From Chaenocephalus aceratus (Eukaryota; Chordata; Actinopteri; Perciformes; Channichthyidae): a DNA stretch of 64,000 nt. The stretch's first letter is position 1; every line of letters starts with the position of its first letter. The notes below the pieces were generated by a model, which saw nothing but the letters and a program-made list of their open reading frames with translations, was not told the origin of the DNA and made no database searches. Shown piece by piece: positions 1-6,844 of this stretch. The stretch is from assembly GCA_023974075.1 (NCBI GenBank), contig CM043789.1, forward strand, positions 35,432,661 through 35,496,660, written 5' to 3'. The translations under genes were made by a program, and so were the position numbers.

Positions 1-1
1 A

Positions 2-244
2 CAACTTCAGAATGTCATGTCTACAGCCTGTGGTCAGCATTGTGTTTTCTATCTATGTAAAAGAGCGTCGGGATTGTCGTATGAAAATGTATTATCTCTG
101 TATCAGGATGATGTGATAAAAAATGATACTGCTGTAACGAATTTTGTGAAAAAATACCAACGGTGTGAGAGACGTCATAAAGACACTCATTTTAATCATA
201 GTGCTGGTTCTCTGCAGATGTTTAAAGATTGTTACAAAATGTAG
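2..244 (+). CDS. Adenain-like cysteine protease (C-terminal fragment; window starts inside the gene)
   Basis: The frame is open from base 2 to a TAG at 242-244. The first visible residues read LQNVMSTACGQHC. Adenovirus protease (adenain) and the Polinton PRO protein carry a similar S-A-C-G-x-x-C active-site segment, in which the first Cys is the nucleophile; here that Cys codon is at 29-31. Downstream, a short Asn-Asp...Phe-Val stretch (NDTAVTNFV) also fits the family. The known family role is cleavage of capsid precursor proteins during virion maturation. The catalytic His and the Asp/Glu would be encoded left of the window. The visible tail runs ~72 residues past the Cys and ends naturally. 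The ATG at 17 is internal and not the true start. It is the only + strand viral gene seen and converges on the minus-strand block. Confidence 0.75.
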   Translation, partial: QLQNVMSTACGQHCVFYLCKRASGLSYENVLSLYQDDVIKNDTAVTNFVKKYQRCERRHKDTHFNHSAGSLQMFKDCYKM

Positions 245-246
245 AA

Positions 247-300
247 AATAAAAAAAAAGGTCTGGAGACAAAATTAATTCTGATGGCTCTGTTTTTTATT
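247..300. terminator. Overlapping convergent polyadenylation signals
   Basis: An AATAAA at 247-252 lies just after the protease stop (+ strand). A TTTATT at 295-300, which is AATAAA on the minus strand, lies 27 nt beyond the stop of the minus-strand gene ending at 327. A second + strand AATAAA occurs near 303-308. The two transcription units therefore end within ~80 bp of each other, as expected for a compact viral genome. Confidence 0.5.
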
Positions 301-326
301 AGGAATAAAAAATATATAATACAACT

Positions 327-1136
327 TTAGGAGGTAAAATGTAACCAGTTAGGACTTAATATTCTATCTTTCCTTATTCTTTTCTTCTTCTTCTTAAGAG
401 GGGCATTCATAGGTTCTCCCTCCTCTGTGGGGTCCGTGATTCCAGCCATCTCCCAAGATTTATTATTTCCTCTTCTTTTTCTTCTTTTTAGGGGAATATT
501 CTCTCCGTTTAGTTCGCCCTCTCTGATTATACGATATTGTTCACGAGCGTACAGGTTTTGAAAAGCTGATAAAGGAATGTTGAGCTCATTCAGACTATTT
601 AAAAAAAAAACCCGCCAGCCTTTAGGCTCGCGGATATTTGTTTTATACGCGTAGGACAAATGTTTAAATAAATCTAACATGTGTGAACCTTTTACAACTG
701 TACCCTTTTCTACAAATTCCCCCGTCGGTGTCCATCCATCTGTACTAGTGGTTAATTTACTCATAACGTAATCGGCATTCTTACGGTAACGCATAGGGAG
801 GTTTTGAAGTACCTCATGTTTTATTTTATCAATGGACGTGGCATCCTTTTCTTCTCTTTGTACCACCCCCGTGTCTTCAGGTAGAGTTAGAGTAATATTT
901 CGTTCCTCACCCCCGTCTTGTTTGAGTAAGGCGAGATATCTCTGTAGAAGGGTGTTGTATTTTCTTATTTTTTCATAAGGGGGTAATCCTGTTTCATTTA
1001 GCACGGCTCTCATTTTTTCATCCAACACATCTTCGGCAGTGCGTCTCATTGCTTCCTTACTGTGAGGGTTGTTTACACCATTCTGATTGAGCTGATTAAA
1101 CTGATGAGGTGATAACAAAAACATCTTTTGACTCAT
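327..1136 (-). CDS. Polinton/adintovirus-type basic protein of unknown function
   Basis: 269 residues. No enzyme motif was recognised. A central segment (about residues 130-205) reads as a small domain: a Trp-containing TPTGEFVEKGTVV turn, then GS..LDLFKHL, a 'P-x-GW-x-x-F' core (EPKGWRVFF), and LNELNIPLSAFQNLY. As I recall, similar 'G-x-x-GS..DLL ... P.GW..F...L...N.P' segments recur in Polinton-type ORFs of many animals, where the role is not established. The C-terminus is strongly basic with lysine/arginine clusters (KRRKRRG; KKKKKRIRK), suggesting nuclear localisation or DNA binding. Its ATG shares the four bases ATGA (1133-1136) with the stop of the upstream gene, so the two are probably co-expressed. 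Confidence 0.6.
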   Translation of the reverse strand: MSQKMFLLSPHQFNQLNQNGVNNPHSKEAMRRTAEDVLDEKMRAVLNETGLPPYEKIRKYNTLLQRYLALLKQDGGEERNITLTLPEDTGVVQREEKDATSIDKIKHEVLQNLPMRYRKNADYVMSKLTTSTDGWTPTGEFVEKGTVVKGSHMLDLFKHLSYAYKTNIREPKGWRVFFLNSLNELNIPLSAFQNLYAREQYRIIREGELNGENIPLKRRKRRGNNKSWEMAGITDPTEEGEPMNAPLKKKKKRIRKDRILSPNWLHFTS

Positions 1137-1519
1137 GATCGAGCGAGCCCTCCTAAAAGTTGTCCTAGAATGGGGATCACAGCACCGAGCAGAGGCAAAA
1201 GAAAACCTCCAGATTGTTTTCTTAAGGCTTTGAATTTAGTTTTTAAGTTGGTCTTTTTATTGGCCAAGAGTTTGAAAAATTTCTTTTGTTTCTTGAGCTT
1301 CTTATACTGAATGCCTGACAGGGGGATATTACCTTTTAAAAGATTTAGAGACAGTTCACAGAATGATTGAAGAAAATCCGTGGAGCAGTTCTCGAGAATA
1401 TCCTTGCGCTTTGAAGGCGGGGCTTGACATAAGGCCCTCAGCAAAGGCATGTTTCTTTTTAAACGGGCCGACATACTGTTTTTCAAGTCTTCGTTTTTGG
1501 TACATAAACAACTAACCAT
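1133..1519 (-). CDS. Small basic protein with hydrophobic Gly-rich tail (putative minor virion/core protein)
   Basis: 128 residues. The N-terminal ~75 residues contain a leucine/cysteine-rich helical pattern (RNMPLLRALCQAPPSKRKDIL...FLQSFCELSLNLLKGNIPLS). A lysine-rich helix follows (KKLKKQKKFFKLLANKKTNLKTKFKALRK). The end is a GGFLLPLLGAVIPILGQLLGGL segment (listed here as two parts, residues ~104-114 and 115-125) that is hydrophobic and glycine-rich. This three-part layout is common in Polinton/adintovirus genomes. By analogy with adenovirus core and membrane-lytic minor proteins, it may bind DNA or perturb membranes, but that is inference. It overlaps the ATPase gene by 37 nt and the next gene by 4 nt. 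Confidence 0.6.
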   Translation of the reverse strand: MVSCLCTKNEDLKNSMSARLKRNMPLLRALCQAPPSKRKDILENCSTDFLQSFCELSLNLLKGNIPLSGIQYKKLKKQKKFFKLLANKKTNLKTKFKALRKQSGGFLLPLLGAVIPILGQLLGGLARS

Positions 1520-2175
1520 TGATTAGGTAGTGCTCCCGATCTAAGCCTGTAGATATCTGGACAGGTGGGGGTCATGTCTACGATTAAGTAGCCGTGAGGT
1601 TCTTTGGTGGCGTCTTCAAAACTTTGTAGGAAAAATGATTTATTACCAGGGTGTATTTGTTGAGCAAGTATATTCATTTGTAATCTGTCTCTGGGGTTTT
1701 TAAACAAGACCATGTAAGTAGTATTTAAACTAATGGTACGACTGTTTTTTCCTTGGTGAAAAACATTTTGGGTAAGCATCATAACACTCATATTTCTATG
1801 ATGACGGTATTGGGTGAAAAGTCTGACTACTTCCGGATGTTCAGAGGCCTGAAATATAACATCATCTAATATAATCAAATGACTCTGATCAGGCGGAAAC
1901 AATGATTCATCTTCAAATGATTCAGGCAGACCCTTGACAAACTTTATATTTTTATTATTTTTCTTCATTTCAGCATACATAGGCTGAAAGGAAGTGTAAA
2001 TCCACACAATATTTTGAGGCTGGACATCCATCACATAAATACAATTTTGTAATACATTCTTGACAAAAAAAGTTTTTCCACACCCACTAGGGCCCACTAC
2101 TAGACAGGAAAAAGGAACACGCAGCCGGGGGTCAAAATCAATTTGACTTGGTGAAAACATGTTGTCTCTTTTCAA
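1483..2175 (-). CDS. A32/FtsK-HerA-type genome packaging ATPase
   Basis: 230 residues. The Walker A motif GPSGCGKT is at residues 28-35, preceded by a short beta strand (FSCLVV). The Walker B motif LIILDDV is at 100-106. Further downstream, HHRNMSVMMLTQNVFHQGK resembles the sensor/arginine region of the family. Length and motif spacing fit the packaging ATPase of Polintons, adintoviruses and poxvirus A32, which pumps genomic DNA into the capsid. It lies directly downstream of the polymerase gene (8-nt gap) and overlaps the small basic protein gene at its 3' end. The reading frame is intact with no missing key residue, in contrast to the polymerase next to it. Confidence 0.85.
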   Translation of the reverse strand: MKRDNMFSPSQIDFDPRLRVPFSCLVVGPSGCGKTFFVKNVLQNCIYVMDVQPQNIVWIYTSFQPMYAEMKKNNKNIKFVKGLPESFEDESLFPPDQSHLIILDDVIFQASEHPEVVRLFTQYRHHRNMSVMMLTQNVFHQGKNSRTISLNTTYMVLFKNPRDRLQMNILAQQIHPGNKSFFLQSFEDATKEPHGYLIVDMTPTCPDIYRLRSGALPNQWLVVYVPKTKT

Positions 2176-2183
2176 TTATTTTC

Positions 2184-4295
2184 TCAATATCCAAAAGGCA
2201 AAGTATTTCCCCCGGCTAATAAACGTCTCTTGTCAAACACAACTCGAAACTTTTTGGTGAATGACACATTTCTCAAGGTGAAAGCCTCTTTATTCCTTAC
2301 AATGTTGTGTTGCGGGACCTCGATTACCCTCCCCCTCTCTGTGTTTTGAACGTAGCCCTCCACTAGGTCGGCCAGACTGTCAAAGTTCACTCGTTCACAA
2401 CATTCGTGCGTTTGTGTGATGCCTTTCACGCGCATCACAACTTTTTTTTGGTTTTTGGTCTGATAAGCATAGCTTTTAGGGCCTGCTGAAACAAACTCTT
2501 TAATCGTATCACCCCCCAACTCGTCTGTCAAGTCCCCCAGATAGACCCCCATAGGTAGGGGGCTCTCTCCTTGTCTGGTGACATAGATTATGCTATCTGT
2601 GTCGTAGTAGAATACTCTGTGTTGTAATTTCTCCAGTTCACTGTACAGTTTCAGCCTGGCGTATGCTGTGGTAAAGGCGGCGATGAATATGTTATCCACT
2701 TTGTTGGGAGTAGAGTAACAATTGTCACCGTAACACCACTGAACAAGAGCCGTCCGATCGTTGAGGAATGAGAAATACTTAACCTTATGTTTAGCTGAAA
2801 ACAAGAGGTTGAGAAATTCTTCGGTTTTAGTCACAATCTTAGTCTGTGTGAGATTGTTTCTCTGGGCAAACTTGCCCCAGAAACTGTTGAGACACAGCTT
2901 TGCCACTTGTCTTTTGGCAGGGTTTGATGCATCCAGCAAGATGCCCTGTTTAGCGTGATAGTCTGCCACATACTTTTGTCTGCTCTCGTCATCTGTGGCC
3001 TCTGAGGGGTAACCTGACGCTTCTTGTTTACCCTTCATAAATGTGTGTATATAGTCTACAAAAATGCTGTCACTTTTCTTCTCAAAATGCCACACCTCTG
3101 TAATCTCAGTCATCTTGTACCCCATGTCCAGGGCTTTGGTGAATTCTGTGGTCACCCATACCCCTGTTAATGCTCTCTCCTCCTTGCTATGCATGCAGGG
3201 CCCCTGTTGGTTGTTAAACTCTGCGCATGTGCGGCATAGAGAGAACACAAGTTTTCCAGCTGCAGTTCGGTGGGGCAGGACAGGAAAGTATAGACCCCTA
3301 GGAGGTTCTACTGTGGCTTTGATTAACCCAAAATAACTGCGAGGGTCTTTGAAATCTCGGAATATGATCTGAGGGTGTCCAAGTGGATATATACCTGTGC
3401 AGTTTACAAAAGGGTAGAGTGAGGTGAAATCACAATAATGAACCAATTCATCTGCAGCTGCTGTATGCCTCAGTTTCACTGTACATGTCCTCCCCCCGTA
3501 TAAAGCATCGCGAGGGGTCAGCGGTTCTGGTGCCTTGTATACCCTGAGGAAAGCCTTCAAATCTTGATTGGATTTTTTCATCTCAACCCAGGTATGTTCA
3601 CGCATAACGTTCACTCTGGCCTTGTGAACAGACTGCAGCTCATGCAGTTTTGCCTCACTAACAGCATGGAGTTGCTCAAATGTGTCACCTAACAATGGAT
3701 TTTTCTCATGCCCCTTATAACAAGAGGGACATCCGTGATAGAAACAACCAAGAAATTCCCAGACAATCTTTTCCCCGTTAACTTCGGCAAAACCATCTAC
3801 GACGTAACGTCCCACTCGTTTCTCTCCTTCATTCAACGCATGCTGAATAAAAACACCTTCAGTCTGAGCTACCCACTCCAACCACTGAACACCTGCATCT
3901 GAGTACGTCTTGTTTTCACGGCGGTAGTCGTCGGGTGGGGGAATTGCTAAGGTTTTAGGCGATAGAAAGTTTGTGGTAAAAACTTTCATACAGGCAGAAG
4001 CTATAGTCGAGCGACTAAAAGGATCAACTCCTGTCTCCCCGAGAAAACCTTTCCGAAATAATGTGGCCCCCTGGGCAAGAATGTCCACATCGTTTTTGCA
4101 GTAAAGCATTGCCTGCTCTCGGAAGTCAAAAATACCCTGGCGTACCGTCTCATACCATGTGAAAAAGTCACTCTTTTCACCAGTTGTCATGCGTTCAACT
4201 CCATAGCAGTGTGCGGGCGGATAAGGGCCTATATAACTCAGGTTAGTCCTTGGAGCTGAAACCGTGAGGGAAGTATCCTTTGATTTTATCTCCAA
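2184..4295 (-). CDS. Protein-primed DNA polymerase B, C-terminal part (Exo III and polymerase domain)
   Basis: About 700 residues. An Exo III-type motif (YCKNDVDIL) is near residues 65-73, a YGGR element typical of protein-primed polymerases at 266-269, polymerase motif A (DFTSLYP) at 289-295, motif B (KLCLNSFWGKF) at 466-476, and motif C (YYDTDS) at 563-568. All catalytic aspartates are present. The enzyme would copy the viral genome from a protein primer. The apparent start at 4295 is a TTG in an arbitrary place: the true gene begins upstream, and this piece is separated from the exonuclease part (4243-5130) by a one-base frame change around 4246-4251. Both frames read polymerase-like sequence up to that point. 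It is either a decayed copy or an assembly indel; a programmed shift is less likely. Confidence 0.85.
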   Translation of the reverse strand: MEIKSKDTSLTVSAPRTNLSYIGPYPPAHCYGVERMTTGEKSDFFTWYETVRQGIFDFREQAMLYCKNDVDILAQGATLFRKGFLGETGVDPFSRSTIASACMKVFTTNFLSPKTLAIPPPDDYRRENKTYSDAGVQWLEWVAQTEGVFIQHALNEGEKRVGRYVVDGFAEVNGEKIVWEFLGCFYHGCPSCYKGHEKNPLLGDTFEQLHAVSEAKLHELQSVHKARVNVMREHTWVEMKKSNQDLKAFLRVYKAPEPLTPRDALYGGRTCTVKLRHTAAADELVHYCDFTSLYPFVNCTGIYPLGHPQIIFRDFKDPRSYFGLIKATVEPPRGLYFPVLPHRTAAGKLVFSLCRTCAEFNNQQGPCMHSKEERALTGVWVTTEFTKALDMGYKMTEITEVWHFEKKSDSIFVDYIHTFMKGKQEASGYPSEATDDESRQKYVADYHAKQGILLDASNPAKRQVAKLCLNSFWGKFAQRNNLTQTKIVTKTEEFLNLLFSAKHKVKYFSFLNDRTALVQWCYGDNCYSTPNKVDNIFIAAFTTAYARLKLYSELEKLQHRVFYYDTDSIIYVTRQGESPLPMGVYLGDLTDELGGDTIKEFVSAGPKSYAYQTKNQKKVVMRVKGITQTHECCERVNFDSLADLVEGYVQNTERGRVIEVPQHNIVRNKEAFTLRNVSFTKKFRVVFDKRRLLAGGNTLPFGY

Positions 4296-5130
4296 ACCCC
4301 AAAGCTTTTGGCATGTCTGCTAAACGCATAGACAGAAAAGACAGTGAGTCTATGTATTTTTGCCCAAAATCCTTGTCAGTAAAAGAGATCACTTTACTTC
4401 CCTGCATTGTTAACGGGGGTTTTAACCCCTGTGCAATCATTGCGTTGATAATGAAATAGCTGTCAAAACCCCTAGCATTGTGAGCGATGAATGTTGCATT
4501 CTTGAACTTTGTGCGTCTAAAGTGAGTCAGAAACTGCTGTGCACAGTTGACTCCCTCTCCGACCCAAATTTCACCCCTCAAGGTTTTTGTACACACCAAG
4601 AAAGGTATATGTACCCCATCTGCCCCAGCCATTGTTTCAAAATCATAAAACACAATGTTGTCATTGTATTCTGTCTCTTTAGGCAGCACTCCTATGTAAC
4701 ACAAATGTGCTTCACACTCGACCTTGGAAGCAGATGGTAATTTTTCCCAGCATGTTTTACATTTTTTCGTCATACACTTGTGTGTTTTATCTGCTGTACT
4801 CTTGGGGGTGTAGTAAGAGAGTCGACAATCTACACACTTTTTGTGTAAATCACAGTTGCTAGCAAGGTTTGTTAACCTCTGTTTCTGTTCTTTATGTCGA
4901 GAATGACAGCCGGCTGTACGGCATGTTTTGTTGCAGTCTTTACAAAAGATGGGTTTAAACTCATCTTGAGTGCATGAGGGGTCTAGGCAGACATAGCAAT
5001 GACCAGTACAGGAATGACTCCATTGAGAGCTGTAGCCTGTATAACAATGTTCACAGACGTATGAAGAACCTAAAAACCCCTTCAAGTTCTTGACACCATA
5101 GTAGTGGTTCTGAAAGAGGAATAAAAACAC
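4243..5130 (-). CDS. Protein-primed DNA polymerase B, middle part (Cys-rich region, Exo I and Exo II)
   Basis: 295 residues. Residues 26-124 contain many paired Cys/His residues (for example CEHC, CTGHCYVC, CKDC, CVDC, CKTC), the putative zinc-binding region seen N-terminal to the exonuclease in Polinton polymerases. Exo I (FYDFET) is at 161-166 and Exo II (FIAHNARGFDSYF) at about 214-226. The proofreading metal ligands Asp and Glu are present. It is the continuation of the reading frame from 5082-6239 and is cut from it by another single-base frame change around 5095-5115. The first ~7 residues before NHYYG are therefore not authentic. The break lies in a pyrimidine-rich stretch ending in CAG, which also resembles a splice acceptor. 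Confidence 0.8.
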   Translation of the reverse strand: MFLFLFQNHYYGVKNLKGFLGSSYVCEHCYTGYSSQWSHSCTGHCYVCLDPSCTQDEFKPIFCKDCNKTCRTAGCHSRHKEQKQRLTNLASNCDLHKKCVDCRLSYYTPKSTADKTHKCMTKKCKTCWEKLPSASKVECEAHLCYIGVLPKETEYNDNIVFYDFETMAGADGVHIPFLVCTKTLRGEIWVGEGVNCAQQFLTHFRRTKFKNATFIAHNARGFDSYFIINAMIAQGLKPPLTMQGSKVISFTDKDFGQKYIDSLSFLSMRLADMPKALGFGDKIKGYFPHGFSSKD

Positions 5131-6239
5131 AGTTTTATCTCTTTGGGGGTGTCTGTCTGGAATTTACAGAGGGTACGATCATCATCATTGCTTCGGTAAA
5201 ATACCACTATCTTGCATTTTAAAATGTCTTCGAATTTATCAATATCGCTGAATGTCACAGCTGTATGATCTGTCAAACCCGCCCTCTTTTGAATCTCTCT
5301 ACCCCGCTCAACCCCTTCATAATCGTTGAGGTTATCGTTTAATAATAGAGCTAAATTAATAGCGAAGCACAGTTGGTTGGATGAGTTCTGAACAACGTAA
5401 AGAAAACGCCTCTTCTTTTTAACAATCTCATTGTCTAACATTTTACTAATCAACCGTTTACCAGGACCCCCTCCGCGGGGGGACTGTACAGTTTGAATCA
5501 CTAGCTCCATGTTGCTTTCAGCCAATAAAACCAGATTCGATTGCATAGTGTTGAACAATCCCTCCTCAAAAACATCCAGATTGTCATCAGGACCATTTAA
5601 AATCGCTGACACGTTACCCCTTAGTTGTTCACCATGTAGTTCAATCTGCACGATATCTTCTCTCTCTGCCCGTGCAAAAGCATATGCAAGCATGCTATGC
5701 ACATTGTTCATCAGACCCTCAAAATAGACTCCAAAGTCTGCCTCAGCCCTAATAGGCGGTAGGACTAAAGACTGTCTCATTTCTGTGTTATTGAATATAG
5801 GTCGAGAGAAAACACTTGGCTCGGCATCTCTGCTTGTGCCTCCTCCATACTGTGACAGGGGGCCTTGTGTTTCAGAAGCATTGCCTTCTCCTCCATGCTG
5901 TGACAGGGGGCCTTGTGTTTCAGAAGCATTGCCTTCTCCTCCATGCTGTGACATGGGGCCTTGTGGTTCAGAGGCATTGCCTTCTCCTCCATGCTGCGAC
6001 AGGGGATCTTGTGATTCATAAGCATTCGGGGTGTCATTCTGATCAACATATCCGCTACTCTGCATGGAGCAAAAGGGTGATTCTGGGTCATTCGAGTTAT
6101 CATTAACACACCCGTCATATTGTATGCTGGAAACGGGTAGGCTAACGTCTTTGTTATTTTGTCCGCTCAGAATGGGGTTATTATCTAGAGGCTGATCTAA
6201 ATCCCCCCGGTCCTCGTAACAGTCTATCACCCAATCCAA
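5082..6239 (-). CDS. DNA polymerase B N-terminal extension with 16-residue tandem repeats
   Basis: 385 residues. Residues ~1-75 are acidic and low in complexity. Residues ~81-133 are tandem 16-residue repeats of the type SQHGGEGNASETQGPL. Residues ~168-265 (FGVYFEGL...QSPRGGGPGKR) and 275-370 (RFLYVVQNSSNQLCFAIN...KIVVFYRS) resemble the two N-terminal modules that precede the Cys-rich/exonuclease region in animal Polinton polymerases, as I know them. The last ~12 residues are out of the polymerase frame because of the frame change near 5095-5115. The TTG at 6239 is not a convincing start; the frame is open a little further upstream and may connect to the gene ending at 6248 by another small shift. 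Confidence 0.6.
   Translation of the reverse strand: MDWVIDCYEDRGDLDQPLDNNPILSGQNNKDVSLPVSSIQYDGCVNDNSNDPESPFCSMQSSGYVDQNDTPNAYESQDPLSQHGGEGNASEPQGPMSQHGGEGNASETQGPLSQHGGEGNASETQGPLSQYGGGTSRDAEPSVFSRPIFNNTEMRQSLVLPPIRAEADFGVYFEGLMNNVHSMLAYAFARAEREDIVQIELHGEQLRGNVSAILNGPDDNLDVFEEGLFNTMQSNLVLLAESNMELVIQTVQSPRGGGPGKRLISKMLDNEIVKKKRRFLYVVQNSSNQLCFAINLALLLNDNLNDYEGVERGREIQKRAGLTDHTAVTFSDIDKFEDILKCKIVVFYRSNDDDRTLCKFQTDTPKEIKLCFYSSFRTTTMVSRT
5848..6020. repeat. 48-bp in-frame tandem repeat inside the polymerase N-terminus
   Basis: Unit of 48 bp (16 codons): copies at 5848-5895, 5896-5943 and 5944-5991, and a partial copy after 5992. Copies 1 and 2 are nearly identical, and copy 3 differs by a few substitutions. 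Because the unit is a multiple of three, expansion or contraction keeps the frame. Confidence 0.85.
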
Positions 6240-6247
6240 GACACCGT

Positions 6248-6844
6248 CTAATGTTTTTGTTGGACTGATTGAATTTGTTTCTGACAGGCGGGGGGCTCGT
6301 TTACAGCAGAGCCTCCGGCATTTAACTCACACGGTCTATCGTTTACAGCTGAACCACCGTCATATAACTCACTGTTGTTGCCTGAACACGGCGGAAAAGA
6401 CATGTCCCTATATCTGAAATCATCATCATCATCGCTGCATATTTCAAGTGTATCAGGTAAACCTTCGATAAAAGATTTTTCTATATCTATATCAGGATTT
6501 GTTTCTGTCGAGGATGCAGCCTCTCTTACATCTGCTATGGTGTGATCTAGCTCACTATTGTTGTTTGAATACTGTGTAAATGACAGGCCTCCATATCTGA
6601 ATTCATCATCATCATCGCTACTTATTTCAGTTATTTCATGTAAACCTTCGATAAGAGACCTTTCTACATCTGTAAATGGATTTGTTTCTGTCAAGGACGC
6701 AGCCTCGCCTATATCTGTTATAGCGTGATTTAGTTCACTGTTACTGTTTGAACAATGCGGAAATGACATGTCTTCATACACAAAGCCCTCATCAATGTAT
6801 AAGTCACCAGTGTCCGGTAAACCCTCGATAAAAGAATCATCCAT
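6248..6844 (-). CDS. Acidic three-repeat protein of unknown function
   Basis: 198 residues starting at a good ATG (6842-6844). It consists of three imperfect copies of a ~65-residue unit: S-F/L-I-E-G-L ... E-I-x-S-D-D-D-D-x-F-R-Y ... S-F ... N-S-E-L-x-H/D. No catalytic motif was found. The tracts EITEISSDDDDEF and LEICSDDDDDF, a short hydrophobic patch followed by acidic residues, look like SUMO-interacting motifs (inference). It is the first gene after the putative promoter and leader exon, so it may be the earliest product of the minus-strand unit. It ends only 9 nt before the polymerase-extension frame and could be its original N-terminus if a frame change has split them. Confidence 0.5.
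   Translation of the reverse strand: MDDSFIEGLPDTGDLYIDEGFVYEDMSFPHCSNSNSELNHAITDIGEAASLTETNPFTDVERSLIEGLHEITEISSDDDDEFRYGGLSFTQYSNNNSELDHTIADVREAASSTETNPDIDIEKSFIEGLPDTLEICSDDDDDFRYRDMSFPPCSGNNSELYDGGSAVNDRPCELNAGGSAVNEPPACQKQIQSVQQKH

Noticed and set aside
5095..5125. Pyrimidine tract ending in CAG as a genuine intron acceptor inside the polymerase gene
   Set aside because: Both flanking frames align across the point with only a one-base change, so no intron needs to be assumed. Kept only as a remark.
5777..6118. Overlapping open frames across the 48-bp repeat on both strands
   Set aside because: Repeat periodicity of 48 bp keeps all frames open. Only the frame continuous with the polymerase N-terminal domains is supported.
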